Positions 35,220 to 44,974 are shown, numbered from the stretch's first letter. The stretch is 64,000 nucleotides of DNA from Cellulomonas sp. KH9 (GCF_900114185.1 NZ_FOSE01000001.1:769749-833748), one strand, 5' to 3'. The notes: a model not told the origin generated them from the sequence alone. A program made the numbers and translations.

Positions 35220-35322
35220 TCGAGACCGTCGAACAGCTCGCGCCGAGGAGTTCGTCACGGCCGGCATCGAGGGCCGGGTGTCCGGGCGGGCCCCGTTCGA
35301 GGTGGTCCGCCAGGGCGCCCGA
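35220..35322 (+). pseudogene. Remnant of a second PdxK/ThiD kinase gene
   Basis: Two pieces match the kinase at 31068-31859. TCGAGACCGTCGAACAGCTC encodes ETVEQL, as in the kinase at about 31525. After an internal deletion follows EEFVTAGIEGRVSGRAPFEV then VRQGA, against KDFVTAGIRGRVSGRAPFEV then VRQGA at the kinase C-terminus. The stop codon TGA has become CGA. The middle of the gene, about 80 codons, is gone. It lies between gadC copy 1 and the genes before gadB copy 2. Confidence 0.8.
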
Positions 35323-35330
35323 CGAGCGCG

Positions 35331-35777
35331 TCAGGTCGCCCGCTCCCACTCCTCGACGTCACCCGGGACGACGACGAGCAGGGGGTGCGGTAACGGCCGG
35401 CCGGCCTGCACCGACTGCGTCCACCGCTCGGGCGAGCGGACCTCGAGCTTGGCGAGCAGGTGCCGCCACTCGAGCGCGAGCTGCCCGTCGGTCGCCGGGA
35501 TCCGTGGTGTGGTGCCGATCCGCTCGGATGCGGTGGCCTCGATGCGGGTCGTGTCGACGCGGTAGCCGCGGGTCTTCGCCTCGTCGGCGACGGCGTGCAG
35601 GTACGCGGCGATCGCGACCTCCGGCTCGGGGTGCGCACGGAACCGTGCGAGCTGCGGGTGCCGGGTGTACCCACGGGTGCGGCCCGCGAGGACGGCCTGC
35701 GCGAGCAGCGCCTCGCGCCAGCACGCGACGAGGCCGGCGCGGTCGAGGAGCGCCGGGTGCAGTGACCACAGCCTCAC
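35331..35777 (-). CDS. Pyrimidine dimer DNA glycosylase/endonuclease V family protein
   Basis: A 148-residue protein beginning VRLWSLHPALLDRAGLVAC and with WREALLAQAVLAGRTRGY and HPQLARFRAHPEPEVAIAAY, the conserved start of the Pyr_excise family (T4 endonuclease V-like fold in bacteria). It would nick DNA at UV dimers. I chose the GTG at 35777, since homologues start MRLWSLHP; a second GTG lies 6 nt upstream. It is intact, ends 8 bp from the kinase remnant and shares its 5' side with a truncated winged-helix gene. No such gene lies between thiD and gadB copy 1. Confidence 0.82.
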   Translation of the reverse strand: MRLWSLHPALLDRAGLVACWREALLAQAVLAGRTRGYTRHPQLARFRAHPEPEVAIAAYLHAVADEAKTRGYRVDTTRIEATASERIGTTPRIPATDGQLALEWRHLLAKLEVRSPERWTQSVQAGRPLPHPLLVVVPGDVEEWERAT

Positions 35778-35784
35778 GGGCACA

Positions 35785-36441
35785 CTCGCCCGCGGACGGC
35801 GACGTCGCCCGGTCGGTGCTCGGGCAGGCGCGACCGACCGGTGGCTGGGCGTCGACCCAGTTCACGTGGACGACGCCCATGGGACGGCGGGACCTCGGGC
35901 CGGCCCCGTACTCCGCCGCGGCGGCCGCCCGGCTCGCCGGGCTGTGGTTGCACGCCCACGGCCCCGCGCGCCCGGACGACCTGCGGTGGTGGACCGGCTG
36001 GACCGTGCGGCGGGCGAAGGACGCGCTCGCGGCTCTCGACACCGTGGACGTCGTGCTCGAGGACGGGTCGCCGGGCGTCCGGCTCGCCGCCGACGACGAG
36101 CCCGACGCCCCGGCCGAGCCGTGGGTCGCGCTGCTGCCTGCGTTCGACCCGGCCGCGATGGCCTGGGCCCACCGCGACCACGTGCTCGGCCAGCAACGCT
36201 CCCTGTCTACGACCGCAACGGCAACGCCGGGCCGGCGGTCTGGGTCGACGGCCGGGTCGTCGGCGGCTGGGCGCAGTGCACCGACGGCGAGGTCGTCACC
36301 GAGGTCTTCGAGGACGTCGGCAACGACGCCGCCGCGACGGTCGCGGAGCGTGCCGCCGCACTCACCGCCCTGCTCGGCGACGTCCGGCTCACCGTCCGGG
36401 CCCGCGGCTGGACACCCGTCGAGACCCAGCTCCGTGCGTAG
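35785..36441 (+). pseudogene. Winged-helix DNA-binding (HTH_42/YcaQ-like) gene, truncated and frameshifted
   Basis: In one frame the DNA encodes the middle of the family, with LHAHGPARPDDLRWWTGWTV and EPWVALLPAFDPAAM; at about 36205 the reading shifts by +2, and the end continues as YDRNGNAGPAVWVDGRVVGG then WAQ, the signature C-terminal motif. The junction CCCTGTCTACGAC instead of CCCTGTACGAC fits a 2-base insertion. The N-terminal half is missing, and the fragment starts where the Pyr_excise gene begins on the other strand. YcaQ-like proteins are DNA glycosylases for crosslink repair. Confidence 0.75.
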
Positions 36442-36593
36442 ACGTCAGGCGACGTCGAGCCGACCGAGCCGTGGTCGGTCGGGGAGGTGCCGGCCGGGGT
36501 GACTGCTCGGGACGTGCAGGCCCGCACGTCGAGCCACTCGGCCGCGGCCGAGAGGAAAGCCCCTCCACCCGCGCGAGAACTAGGACCTTCGGG

Positions 36594-36626
36594 CAGGAAT
36601 CCGATCCTGGGGCCAGGAATATCCTG
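36594..36626 (+). promoter_or_regulatory. Two CAGGA-TCCTG palindromes at the gadB copy 2 promoter
   Basis: CAGGAATCCGATCCTG (36594-36609) and CAGGAATATCCTG (36614-36626) start exactly 20 bp apart, so they lie on one DNA face. TATCCT (36620-36625), inside the second, is a good -10 and would give a leader of about 44 nt to the ATG at 36676. Binding of a regulator would block RNA polymerase. gadB copy 1 has no such sites. Confidence 0.55.
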
Positions 36627-36675
36627 AAAACACGGGCTCGCGCCCGCGAGCTCGTAGCTCACAGGGGGAACCACC

Positions 36676-38082
36676 ATGGTTACGAACACTCGCCGAGCGG
36701 CTCGTCGCCACGACGAACCCGACGTGGTCGAGCTGAACCCGGTCTTCGCCCGTCCGGGCGAGGCCACGGCTGTCCCGAAGTTCAGACTGCCGGACGAGGA
36801 ATCACTACCGGCCACGGCCTACCAGATCGTCCACGACGAGGCGATGCTGGACGGCAACGCTCGCCTCAACCTCGCCACGTTCGTGGGCACGTGGATGGAC
36901 GAGTACGCGTCGCGGCTGTACCTCGAGGCCGCCGACAAGAACATGATCGACAAGGACGAGTACCCGCAGACCGCGGCCGTCGAGACGCGGTGCTGGACGA
37001 TGCTCGCCGACCTGTGGCACGCGCCTGACCCCGAGCACACGATCGGGACCTCGACGATCGGCTCGTCCGAGGCCGCGATGCTGGGCGGTCTGGCGCTCAA
37101 GCGGCGCTGGCAGCACGCGCGGCGTGCCGCCGGGAAGCCCACGGACCGGCCCAACCTCGTGCTGTCCAGCGCGGTGCAGGTGTGCTGGGAGAAGTTCTGC
37201 AACTACTTCGAGGTCGAGGCGCGCTACGTGCCGATCTCGTGGGACCACAAGGTCCTCGACGGGCACGACCTGGAGAAGTACGTCGACGAGAACACGATCG
37301 GTGTCGTCGCGATCATGGGCGTGACGTACACGGGCATGTACGAGCCGGTGAAGCAGATCGCCGCCGCGCTCGACCGCATCCAGGAGGCGACGGGCCTCGA
37401 CGTCCCGATCCACGTCGACGGCGCGTCGGGTGCCATGGTCGCTCCGTTCGTCCAGCCCGACCTGGAGTGGGACTTCCGCGTCGAGCGGGTCGCGTCGATC
37501 AACACCTCCGGCCACAAGTACGGCCTGGTCTACCCGGGTCTCGGGTGGGTGGTCTGGCGTGACCTGGAGTCGCTGCCCGAGGACCTCGTCTTCCGGGTGT
37601 CGTACCTCGGCGGTGACATGCCGACGTTCGCGCTGAACTTCTCGCGGCCCGGTGCTCAGGTCCTGCTGCAGTACTACCTGTTCCTCCGCCTCGGCCGGGC
37701 CGGGTACACGGCGGTCCAGCAGACGTCGCACGACGTCGCGCGCTACCTGGCGGACGAGATCGCGAAGATGCCGGCGTTCGAGCTGTGGAACGACGGCTCG
37801 GACATCCCGGTGTTCGCCTGGCGGCTGCGCGAGGGGTACACGACGAACTGGAACCTCTACCACCTGTCCGACCGTCTGCGCACCAAGGGCTGGCTGGTCC
37901 CGGCGTACCCGATGCCGGACGACCTCCCCGACGTCACGGTGCAGCGGATCGTGGTGCGCAACGGGTTCAGCCACGACCTGGCCTCGGCCTTCCTGGACGA
38001 CCTGCGTGAGGAGGTCGCCTACCTCGATGCCCTCACCGGACCGATGCCCACCGAGAGGCAGCGCTCCGGCTTCCACCACTGA
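36676..38082 (+). CDS. gadB: Glutamate decarboxylase, copy 2
   Basis: A second 468-residue decarboxylase with the same length and catalytic motifs as copy 1 (SGHKYGLVYPG with the PLP lysine, HVDGASGAM). Most substitutions are conservative, and the DNA differs mainly at third codon positions. Both copies thus appear under selection and functional. Differences cluster in the first 40 residues and at isolated sites. The ATG has AGGGGGAACC upstream. The upstream promoter region is different from copy 1, which suggests separate regulation. Confidence 0.95.
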   Translation: MVTNTRRAARRHDEPDVVELNPVFARPGEATAVPKFRLPDEESLPATAYQIVHDEAMLDGNARLNLATFVGTWMDEYASRLYLEAADKNMIDKDEYPQTAAVETRCWTMLADLWHAPDPEHTIGTSTIGSSEAAMLGGLALKRRWQHARRAAGKPTDRPNLVLSSAVQVCWEKFCNYFEVEARYVPISWDHKVLDGHDLEKYVDENTIGVVAIMGVTYTGMYEPVKQIAAALDRIQEATGLDVPIHVDGASGAMVAPFVQPDLEWDFRVERVASINTSGHKYGLVYPGLGWVVWRDLESLPEDLVFRVSYLGGDMPTFALNFSRPGAQVLLQYYLFLRLGRAGYTAVQQTSHDVARYLADEIAKMPAFELWNDGSDIPVFAWRLREGYTTNWNLYHLSDRLRTKGWLVPAYPMPDDLPDVTVQRIVVRNGFSHDLASAFLDDLREEVAYLDALTGPMPTERQRSGFHH

Positions 38083-38101
38083 CGCACGGACGGAGGCTGT
38101 C

Positions 38102-39778
38102 ATGTCGACCACCCGCAGCGTCTCCGTGCCCGGGGACGCTGGAACCTACGTGCGTGCCGACGGCACGCACGCCCCCAGTGCTGATCACGTCAAGCCGCAC
38201 CCCTACGGAGAGCCCGGGGCGCGGCAGCCCGCAGGTCACTCCGGACCCGCCATCGGTGCGCCCGCGGCCGGCCCCGCGACGTTCATGTCCGTGCTCCAGC
38301 TCTCGATGCTCACGGTCGTGGTGGTGGCGTCCTTGCGGTCGCTGCCGGCGATCGCGACGTACGGGCTGGGGTCGGTGACCCTCTTCGTCCTCCCCGCGAT
38401 CCTGTTCCTCGTGCCGACCGCGCTCGTCGCGGCCGAGCTCGCCACGGGGTGGAAGGGCGGGATCTTCACCTGGGCGCGCGAGGCGTACGGCGAGAGGGTC
38501 GGATTCCTCGCGATCTGGCTGCAGTGGATCCAGAACGTCGTCTGGTACCCCACGCAGATCGCGTTCATCGCGGCCAGCCTGTCGTTCGTCGTGGGCGACC
38601 AGCGGCTCGTCTCCAACGGTGTCTACACGGCGGTCGTGATCCTCGTCCTGTACTGGGGCTCGACCCTCATCACGCTCGCCGGAGGCAACCTGTTCGCCAA
38701 GGTCGGCTCGTGGAGCGGCATCTTCGGCACGCTGCTGCCGGCGCTGCTCCTGATCGTCTTCGGCGGCATCTGGCTGGCCACCGGCGAACCGTCGCAGACC
38801 CCGCTGGAGGCGTCGGCGGTGATCCCGCCCTGGACGGGCATCGCGTCGATCGTGCTCATCGTGTCGAACGTGCTCGCGTACGCCGGCATGGAGGTCAACG
38901 CGGTCCACGCCAACGACCTGAAGAACCCCGGCAAGGGTTTCCCCCGGTCGATCGCGACCGCGACGGTCCTCATCCTCCTGGTGTTCATCCTGCCGACCAT
39001 CGCGATCTCCGTGGCCGTCCCGAAGGGCGACCTCGGGGTGACCAACGGCATCAACCTCGCCTTCCAGCAGTTCTTCGACCACTGGGGCATGGCCTGGGGC
39101 ACGCCGGTGGTCTCGCTGCTCATCGCGCTCGGGGCGTTCGCGTCGGTCGTCACGTGGATCGCGGGACCCTCGCGCGGGCTGCTCGCCGCGGCCCACACCG
39201 GCCTGCTGCCCCCTGCGCTGCAGCGGCGCAACAAGGCCGGGGTGCAGGTGGGCATCCTGATGGTGCAGGGCGGGATCGTCACGCTGCTGGCGCTGCTGTT
39301 CGTCCTCGTGCCGAACGGCAACACCGCCTTCATCGCTCTTGTCGACATGGCGGCGGCGCTCTACCTGATCATGTACATGATCATGTTCGCGTCGGCGATC
39401 CGGCTGCGTCGGACCCAGCCGCAGGTGGTGCGGACGTACCGCACGCCCGCGATGAAGCTCGTCGCGGGTGTCGGGTTCGTCGCCTGCGCCGTCGCGTTCG
39501 TGCTGGCGTTCATCCGTCCGTCGGGCTTCACCGGCCTCTCCGAGGTGGCGTACCCGCTCGTCGTGGCACTGGTGGTCATCGTCCTCGGCGGCCCGCCGCT
39601 GCTGTTCTACGCGCTGCGCAAGCCGACGTGGGACAAGCGCACCGCGGAGGAGCGCGCGACCACTGACAGCGTGCTCGTCAACCCCGCACCCGCGGGGTCG
39701 GCACCCTCCTCCGCGGGGTCGTCACCCCCGCCTCCGGGACCGGGGCAGCCGGGCACCGGCCGGCCCGCGACGGGCTAG
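38102..39778 (+). CDS. gadC: Glutamate/GABA antiporter (APC family), copy 2
   Basis: A 558-residue antiporter of the same length as copy 1. It starts 19 bp after gadB copy 2 with GGAGGCTGTC as ribosome-binding site. The body differs by scattered substitutions, for example FTWAREAYGE against FTWAREAFGE. The last 70 codons, including the Ser/Pro-rich tail, and the start of the terminator are the same DNA as in copy 1, which points to gene conversion. Confidence 0.95.
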   Translation: MSTTRSVSVPGDAGTYVRADGTHAPSADHVKPHPYGEPGARQPAGHSGPAIGAPAAGPATFMSVLQLSMLTVVVVASLRSLPAIATYGLGSVTLFVLPAILFLVPTALVAAELATGWKGGIFTWAREAYGERVGFLAIWLQWIQNVVWYPTQIAFIAASLSFVVGDQRLVSNGVYTAVVILVLYWGSTLITLAGGNLFAKVGSWSGIFGTLLPALLLIVFGGIWLATGEPSQTPLEASAVIPPWTGIASIVLIVSNVLAYAGMEVNAVHANDLKNPGKGFPRSIATATVLILLVFILPTIAISVAVPKGDLGVTNGINLAFQQFFDHWGMAWGTPVVSLLIALGAFASVVTWIAGPSRGLLAAAHTGLLPPALQRRNKAGVQVGILMVQGGIVTLLALLFVLVPNGNTAFIALVDMAAALYLIMYMIMFASAIRLRRTQPQVVRTYRTPAMKLVAGVGFVACAVAFVLAFIRPSGFTGLSEVAYPLVVALVVIVLGGPPLLFYALRKPTWDKRTAEERATTDSVLVNPAPAGSAPSSAGSSPPPPGPGQPGTGRPATG

Positions 39779-39785
39779 CAGGTGG

Positions 39786-39821
39786 CCGGACGACGGGGAC
39801 CCGTGGCGCGGGTCCCCGTCG
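39786..39821 (+). terminator. Terminator after gadC copy 2
   Basis: CGACGGGGACCCG pairs with CGGGTCCCCGTCG (39809-39821), 13 bp, loop tggcg. The 5 outer pairs found in copy 1 are lost because the right side diverges after 39821. It also faces the end of the convergent hydrolase gene. A run of ten G (39861-39870) lies between the two. Confidence 0.75.
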
Positions 39822-39870
39822 CCCGTCGCGCCGTCTGCTGCCGCGACCGCCGCCTCCCGCGGGGGGGGGG

Positions 39871-40704
39871 TCACGCGTGCACCCGGCCCAGCACCGCGTC
39901 GGCCACGTCGGCGGGCCGGTGCTCCGGCAGCCAGTGGTCCGCGTCCAGCGCCACCCGGGTGAGCGGTGCGTCGACGAACCGGGCGGTGGCCGCCACGGAC
40001 GCGGGGGCGAAGAACGGGTCGCGGTCGGCCGAGACGTACGTCGTGGGCACCCGCACCCACCCCGCCGCACCGCGGGACAGCGGCAGCGCCCGGTACCAGG
40101 CGAGGGCCGCGGTCAGGGCCCCGGGCACGAGCATCCGCTCGACGTACCGGTCGGCCAGGGGCGCCTCGAGGTCCGCGCCGGTCAGCGCGCGGCGCAGCGC
40201 CCGGCTGTCCTGCGCGAGCAGGGCCCGCTCCGGCAGGCGCGGCACCTGGAACCACGCCATGTACGACGACCGCCGCGCCTGGCCGTGCAGCAGCCCGGCG
40301 CGCACCGCCCCCGGGTGCGGGGTGCCCAGCGCCGTGAGCGACGCCGTCCGGTGCGGCCGGTGCGTCGCGAGGGCCCACGCCACGCCGCCGCCCCAGTCGT
40401 GCCCCACGACGTGCGCACGCTCCACGCCGGCCGCGTCGAGCAGGGCGACCACGTCGGCGACCAGCTCGGGGAGCGCGTACGCCCGCCGCCCCCGGGGGCG
40501 CGCACCGGGGGAGTACCCCCGCTGGTTCGGCACGAGCACGCGCACCCCTGCGCGGGTCAGCAGCGGCGCCACGGCGTCGTACGCGGAGGCGTCCTGCGGG
40601 AACCCGTGCAGCAGCACGACGACGGGCGCGCCGTCCACGGGCCCGGAGTCGCGCACGTCGAACCGCAGGGCGCCGCGTCGGTAGCCGTCCACACCCCGCA
40701 GCAC
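39871..40704 (-). CDS. Alpha/beta-hydrolase (epoxide hydrolase/haloalkane dehalogenase-like)
   Basis: A 277-residue hydrolase. HGFPQD is the oxyanion motif HGxP, and GHDWGGGVAW carries the nucleophile Asp in the GHDWG elbow. The terminal His is in DHWLPEHRP. Such Asp-nucleophile enzymes hydrolyse epoxides, C-halogen bonds or esters; substrate unknown. The GTG at 40704 is my start, with GTG 40692 as an alternative. Its 3' end is also present at 35198-35219 as a duplication scar. Confidence 0.85.
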   Translation of the reverse strand: MLRGVDGYRRGALRFDVRDSGPVDGAPVVVLLHGFPQDASAYDAVAPLLTRAGVRVLVPNQRGYSPGARPRGRRAYALPELVADVVALLDAAGVERAHVVGHDWGGGVAWALATHRPHRTASLTALGTPHPGAVRAGLLHGQARRSSYMAWFQVPRLPERALLAQDSRALRRALTGADLEAPLADRYVERMLVPGALTAALAWYRALPLSRGAAGWVRVPTTYVSADRDPFFAPASVAATARFVDAPLTRVALDADHWLPEHRPADVADAVLGRVHA

Positions 40705-40833
40705 AGCACGGGGACGTCGGGCCGCCGAGCGGGACGGGGTGCGGCTCAGCCGGTCCGCGGCATCCACTCGTGGTCCGGGTCCCCGACCGCCGTGTCCATG
40801 CCTCGCCGTGCGGCCCGACGGTACGGTCGCCGG

Positions 40834-41694
40834 GTGGGTGCGCGCGCGGTGGGCCGGGGCGGTTCGGCCCGAGGCGTCCTCGCGTCGCGTGCCGCGTGGG
40901 CGGGTGCCGCCGCGGCCGTCGTGGCCGGGCTGACCGCCGGGTGCGGTCCGGACGACGGCGCGCCGGTGACGCCGTCGCCCCCGGCGAGCACGGCCCCGAC
41001 GTCGACCGGCACCGCGTCGCCCGGTGCCGCCCCGGCGGTCCCCGACGCCGGGACCGTCCTGCAGGACGGGGTCCCCCTCGCCGACGCCGCGCGGCTCGGT
41101 CACGACGCCGGGTCGCTGCTGCCCGTCGACGGCGGCGACGTGCAGGTCGTCGACCAGGGTGACGGGTCCGTCGTGGCGACCGTGCAGGCGCCGCCCGGGG
41201 CCCTGGCGTGGGTCGCCCCGCCGCCCGGCGGTCGCGGCGAGGTGCAGACCGACGGGTCGCTGACCCTGCACGACGGGGCCGGGACGGTCGTCGCGGCGCT
41301 CGCGGCCCCCGTCACGGCCGACGGCACCCGCGCCTCCTGGCGTCCCGTGGGCGACGTGGTGGCGCTGGACGGGCCGGCCGGGCCGGTGTCGTTCGTCGTC
41401 GGCACCGTGCCGCTGGAGGGTGCGACGTGGGGCGAGGCCGAGGGCGGCAGGTCGCTCGCCGTCGTCCCGGCCCCGTGGGTGCGCGACGGCGGCCTGGCCG
41501 CGCAGCAGGCGCTCGCCTCCCGGCTCTCCGCCACGGAGCCCGAGGCCGCGTCGCCCTCCATGCAGGCCCAGCTGTGGTGCCACGTGCTCGGCGCACGCGA
41601 CAAGGCGTCGTGGAACCTCGAGCCGTGGCGGCCCGAGGTCCCGACGACCACGCTGCTCGCCACCCGCTGCAACCCCACCGACGACGACGCCTGA
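40834..41694 (+). CDS. DUF2599 lipoprotein
   Basis: A 286-residue protein. An N-terminal basic and hydrophobic segment ends in LTAGCG, a lipobox, then comes a Ser/Thr/Pro-rich spacer. The C-terminal QLWCHVLGARDKASWNLEPW and RP match DUF2599, with two conserved cysteines (WCHV and ATRCNP). The family has no known role. The GTG at 40834 follows TACGGT (40822-40827) by 6 nt, a leaderless arrangement; an ATG at 40798 is the alternative. It converges on the MBL hydrolase with 13 bp between stops. Confidence 0.8.
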   Translation: MGARAVGRGGSARGVLASRAAWAGAAAAVVAGLTAGCGPDDGAPVTPSPPASTAPTSTGTASPGAAPAVPDAGTVLQDGVPLADAARLGHDAGSLLPVDGGDVQVVDQGDGSVVATVQAPPGALAWVAPPPGGRGEVQTDGSLTLHDGAGTVVAALAAPVTADGTRASWRPVGDVVALDGPAGPVSFVVGTVPLEGATWGEAEGGRSLAVVPAPWVRDGGLAAQQALASRLSATEPEAASPSMQAQLWCHVLGARDKASWNLEPWRPEVPTTTLLATRCNPTDDDA

Positions 41695-41707
41695 GCCGAC
41701 GCCCGGG

Positions 41708-42367
41708 TCAGTCGTCGTCGAGCGTCAGGGTCTCGTCCGGTGCCAGACGCCGGTACCCCGTCGGCGGGACGAGCTGCCCCATGACCCGGTCCACCAGCGC
41801 GAGCCCCGCGTCGTTGAGGATCCCGTGGTGGATCGCCACGGCGAGGGTCGGGCGGACCAGGCGCACGTAGTCGACGGCCTCCGCGATCCTGAGCCACGGC
41901 GCGCTGACCGGGACGCACAGCACCTCGACCCGGGTGCCCGGTGGCGGCGGCGTGAACGAGTCGCCGGGGTGCAGCACGACACCGTCGACGAGGTAGGCGA
42001 GGTTGGGGATCCGGGGGATGTCGGGGTGGATGACGGCGTGCCACTCGCCCAGCGCCTCGACGGGGAAGCCGGCGGCCTCGAAGCGGTCACCCTCGACCAC
42101 CACGTGCAGCCGCGCGAGGTCCGCGTCGGCGGCCACCAGCTGGTCCACCACGCCGGGCGGTGCCCACACCTCCAGGCCCGGTGAGGCGTCGAGCGCCGCG
42201 ACCAGGCGCGGGGGGTCGACGTGGTCCGGGTGCTCGTGCGTCACGAGGACGCCCGTCGCGCCCGCGAGGGCGTCGGGGCCGCTGAAGGTGCCCGGGTCGA
42301 CGACCAGCACCTGGTCGTCGCGGTCGAGGCGCACGCAGGCGTGGCCGAGCGAGCGGATGGTGGTCAC
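41708..42367 (-). CDS. MBL-fold metal-dependent hydrolase (UlaG-like)
   Basis: A 219-residue metallo-beta-lactamase-fold protein. The zinc motif is THEHPDHVD, with the first His in LGHACVRL and later ligands in LHPGDSF and AIHHGI. The sequence resembles the L-ascorbate-6-phosphate lactonase (UlaG) branch, but the substrate is not evident. The GTG at 42367 is preceded by GGAGGAGGATCC, a strong ribosome-binding site. It is divergent from purL, with a 204-bp gap that holds no gene I can support. Confidence 0.85.
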   Translation of the reverse strand: MTTIRSLGHACVRLDRDDQVLVVDPGTFSGPDALAGATGVLVTHEHPDHVDPPRLVAALDASPGLEVWAPPGVVDQLVAADADLARLHVVVEGDRFEAAGFPVEALGEWHAVIHPDIPRIPNLAYLVDGVVLHPGDSFTPPPPGTRVEVLCVPVSAPWLRIAEAVDYVRLVRPTLAVAIHHGILNDAGLALVDRVMGQLVPPTGYRRLAPDETLTLDDD

Positions 42368-42571
42368 GGATCCTCCTCCGGCGCCCGCGGGGTGCGGGTG
42401 GTCGCTGCGACGAGCGTGCCGCGAGGGGCCGGTTCGCGCCAGGGGACCGGCGGTGGACACGGACCCTCCGGCCGCCCGCGCGCCGGTACGCTGAGCGCGT
42501 CTGCCGACCTGCGGCGCGGGACCTGCGCGGGCGAGCCGCCCCTGCGGACCCGGCCTCCACCGAGGGAACCG

Positions 42572-44971
42572 ATGACCACCGCACCTGCGCGCCCCGACGC
42601 TCCGTCCGCCCCGCACACGTCCGACACCGTCGAGCACGCCGCGGCCACCCCGGAGGTCGAGCAGCCGTTCGCCGAGCTCGGCCTCAAGCCGGACGAGTAC
42701 CAGCGGATCCGCGACATCCTCGGCCGCCGCCCCACCGCGGCCGAGCTCGCCATGTACTCCGTCATGTGGTCCGAGCACTGCTCGTACAAGTCGTCGAAGA
42801 CGCACCTGCGGCAGTTCGGCGAGAAGACCACCCCGGCGATGAAGGAGCACCTGCTCGTCGGCATCGGCGAGAACGCGGGCGTCGTCGACATCGGTGACGG
42901 CTGGGCGGTGACGTTCAAGGTCGAGTCGCACAACCACCCGTCGTACGTCGAGCCCTACCAGGGCGCCGCGACGGGTGTCGGCGGCATCGTGCGCGACATC
43001 ATCTCGATGGGTGCGCGTCCCGTGGCGGTCATGGACCAGCTCCGGTTCGGCGCCCCGGAGCACCCGGACACCGCGCGCGTGGTGCACGGCGTCGTCGCGG
43101 GCGTCGGCGGGTACGGCAACTCCCTGGGCCTGCCGAACATCGGCGGCGAGCTCGTCTTCGACGCGTCGTACCAGGGCAACCCGCTCGTCAACGCGCTGTG
43201 CCTCGGCGTGCTGCGGCACGAGGACATCCACCTGGCCAACGCCTCGGGCGTCGGCAACAAGGTCGTGCTGTTCGGGGCGCGCACCGGCGGCGACGGCATC
43301 GGCGGTGCGTCGATCCTCGCGTCGGAGACGTTCGACGACACCAAGCCCTCCAAGCGCCCGTCGGTGCAGGTCGGCGACCCGTTCATGGAGAAGGTGCTCA
43401 TCGAGTGCTGCCTCGAGCTCTACGCCGCGCGCGTGGTCGAGGGCATCCAGGACCTGGGCGCCGCCGGCATCTCGTGCGCGACGAGCGAGCTCGCGTCCAA
43501 CGGCGACGGCGGCATGCACGTCGACCTGGAGAACGTGCTGCTGCGCGACCCCACCCTGACGGCCGGCGAGATCCTCATGTCGGAGTCGCAGGAGCGGATG
43601 ATGGCCGTGGTCCGCCCCGAGAAGCTCGACGAGTTCCTCGCGATCACGTCGAAGTGGGACGTCGAGACCGCCGTGATCGGTGAGGTCACCGGCACCGGCC
43701 GCCTGACGATCGACCACTTCGGGCAGCGGATCGTCGACGTCGACCCCAAGACGGTCGCGCACGACGGGCCGGTGTACGACCGGCCGTACGCGCGCCCGGC
43801 CTGGCAGGACGGGCTCGTCGCCGACTCCGTGAGCACGCCCGAGGGTGCGGCGCGCTACGCCCGCCCGGCCGACGGCGACGAGCTGCGCGCCACGCTGCTG
43901 CAGCTCCTCGCCTCGCCGAACCTCGCGTCGCCGGCGTGGGTCACCGACCAGTACGACCGCTTCGTGCAGGGCAACACCGCGCTCGCGCAGCCCGACGACT
44001 CCGGTGTCGTGCGCGTCGACGAGACCACGGGCCTGGGCGTCGCCCTGGCCACCGACGCCAACGGCCGCTACACCAAGCTCGACCCGTACACCGGAGCGCA
44101 GCTCGCGCTCGCCGAGGCGTACCGCAACGTCGCCACGGTCGGGGCCCGGCCCCTGGCGGTCACCGACTGCCTGAACTTCGGCAGCCCCGAGCACCCCGAC
44201 ACCATGTGGCAGCTCGTCGAGGCGATCCGCGGCCTCGCGGACGCCTGCCAGGTGCTCGAGGTGCCGGTGACCGGCGGCAACGTCTCGCTGTACAACGGCA
44301 CGGGGGAGCCCGGCCAGATCGACTCCGCGATCCACCCGACGCCCGTCGTCGGCGTCCTCGGGGTGCTCGACGACGTCGCCGACGCCGTGCCCTCGGGGTG
44401 GACCGCCCCCGGGCAGGCCGTGTACCTGCTGGGCACGACGCGCGCCGAGCTCGACGGCTCCGCGTGGGCCGACGTGGTGCACGACCACCTCGGTGGCGTG
44501 CCGCCGCGCGTCGACCTCGACGCCGAGCGCCGGCTGGCGCAGGTGCTGGTCGCCGCCGCGCGTGACGAGCTGGTCGACGCCGCGCACGACCTGTCCGAGG
44601 GCGGCCTGGGGCTCGCGCTCGTCGAGTCGAGCCTGCGGTACGGCGTCGGGGTGCAGGTCAGCCTCGACACGCTGTGCGAGCGCGACGGCCTGACGCCGTT
44701 CGAGGCGCTGTTCTCGGAGTCGCAGGCCCGCGCGATCGTGGCGGTCCCGCGCTCGGAGGAGGTGCGCCTGATCGACCTGTGCACGGCCCGCGGCGTCCCC
44801 GCCCTGCGGCTCGGCGAGACCGCCGAGACCTGCACCCTGGGTGCCGGCACGCCGGTCGACGACGACGACCACGTGCACGCGGCCGCGGTCGAGGTGAGCG
44901 GGCTGTTCACCCTGCCGCTGACCGAGGCCCGCGAGCTGTGGGAGGCCACCCTCCCGCGCCTCTTCGGCTGA
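42572..44971 (+). CDS. purL: FGAM synthase large subunit
   Basis: A 799-residue small PurL, which needs PurS and PurQ (at 9594-10576) to make FGAM from FGAR, ATP and glutamine. [19 protein letters not shown] is the FGAR-binding start. [38 protein letters not shown] and [20 protein letters not shown] are conserved. The second half repeats the fold ([26 protein letters not shown]). There is no glutaminase domain. The first 35 residues are an extra, Ala-rich extension. The ATG has GAGGGAACCG upstream. It is monocistronic and ends in two strong hairpins. Confidence 0.97.
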   Translation: MTTAPARPDAPSAPHTSDTVEHAAATPEVEQPFAELGLKPDEYQRIRDILGRRPTAAELAMYSVMWSEHCSYKSSKTHLRQFGEKTTPAMKEHLLVGIGENAGVVDIGDGWAVTFKVESHNHPSYVEPYQGAATGVGGIVRDIISMGARPVAVMDQLRFGAPEHPDTARVVHGVVAGVGGYGNSLGLPNIGGELVFDASYQGNPLVNALCLGVLRHEDIHLANASGVGNKVVLFGARTGGDGIGGASILASETFDDTKPSKRPSVQVGDPFMEKVLIECCLELYAARVVEGIQDLGAAGISCATSELASNGDGGMHVDLENVLLRDPTLTAGEILMSESQERMMAVVRPEKLDEFLAITSKWDVETAVIGEVTGTGRLTIDHFGQRIVDVDPKTVAHDGPVYDRPYARPAWQDGLVADSVSTPEGAARYARPADGDELRATLLQLLASPNLASPAWVTDQYDRFVQGNTALAQPDDSGVVRVDETTGLGVALATDANGRYTKLDPYTGAQLALAEAYRNVATVGARPLAVTDCLNFGSPEHPDTMWQLVEAIRGLADACQVLEVPVTGGNVSLYNGTGEPGQIDSAIHPTPVVGVLGVLDDVADAVPSGWTAPGQAVYLLGTTRAELDGSAWADVVHDHLGGVPPRVDLDAERRLAQVLVAAARDELVDAAHDLSEGGLGLALVESSLRYGVGVQVSLDTLCERDGLTPFEALFSESQARAIVAVPRSEEVRLIDLCTARGVPALRLGETAETCTLGAGTPVDDDDHVHAAAVEVSGLFTLPLTEARELWEATLPRLFG

Positions 44972-44974
44972 CAC

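Noticed and set aside
39861..39870. Run of ten G as a phase-variation tract
   Set aside because: It lies between two gene ends behind a terminator, so slippage would not affect a coding frame or promoter.
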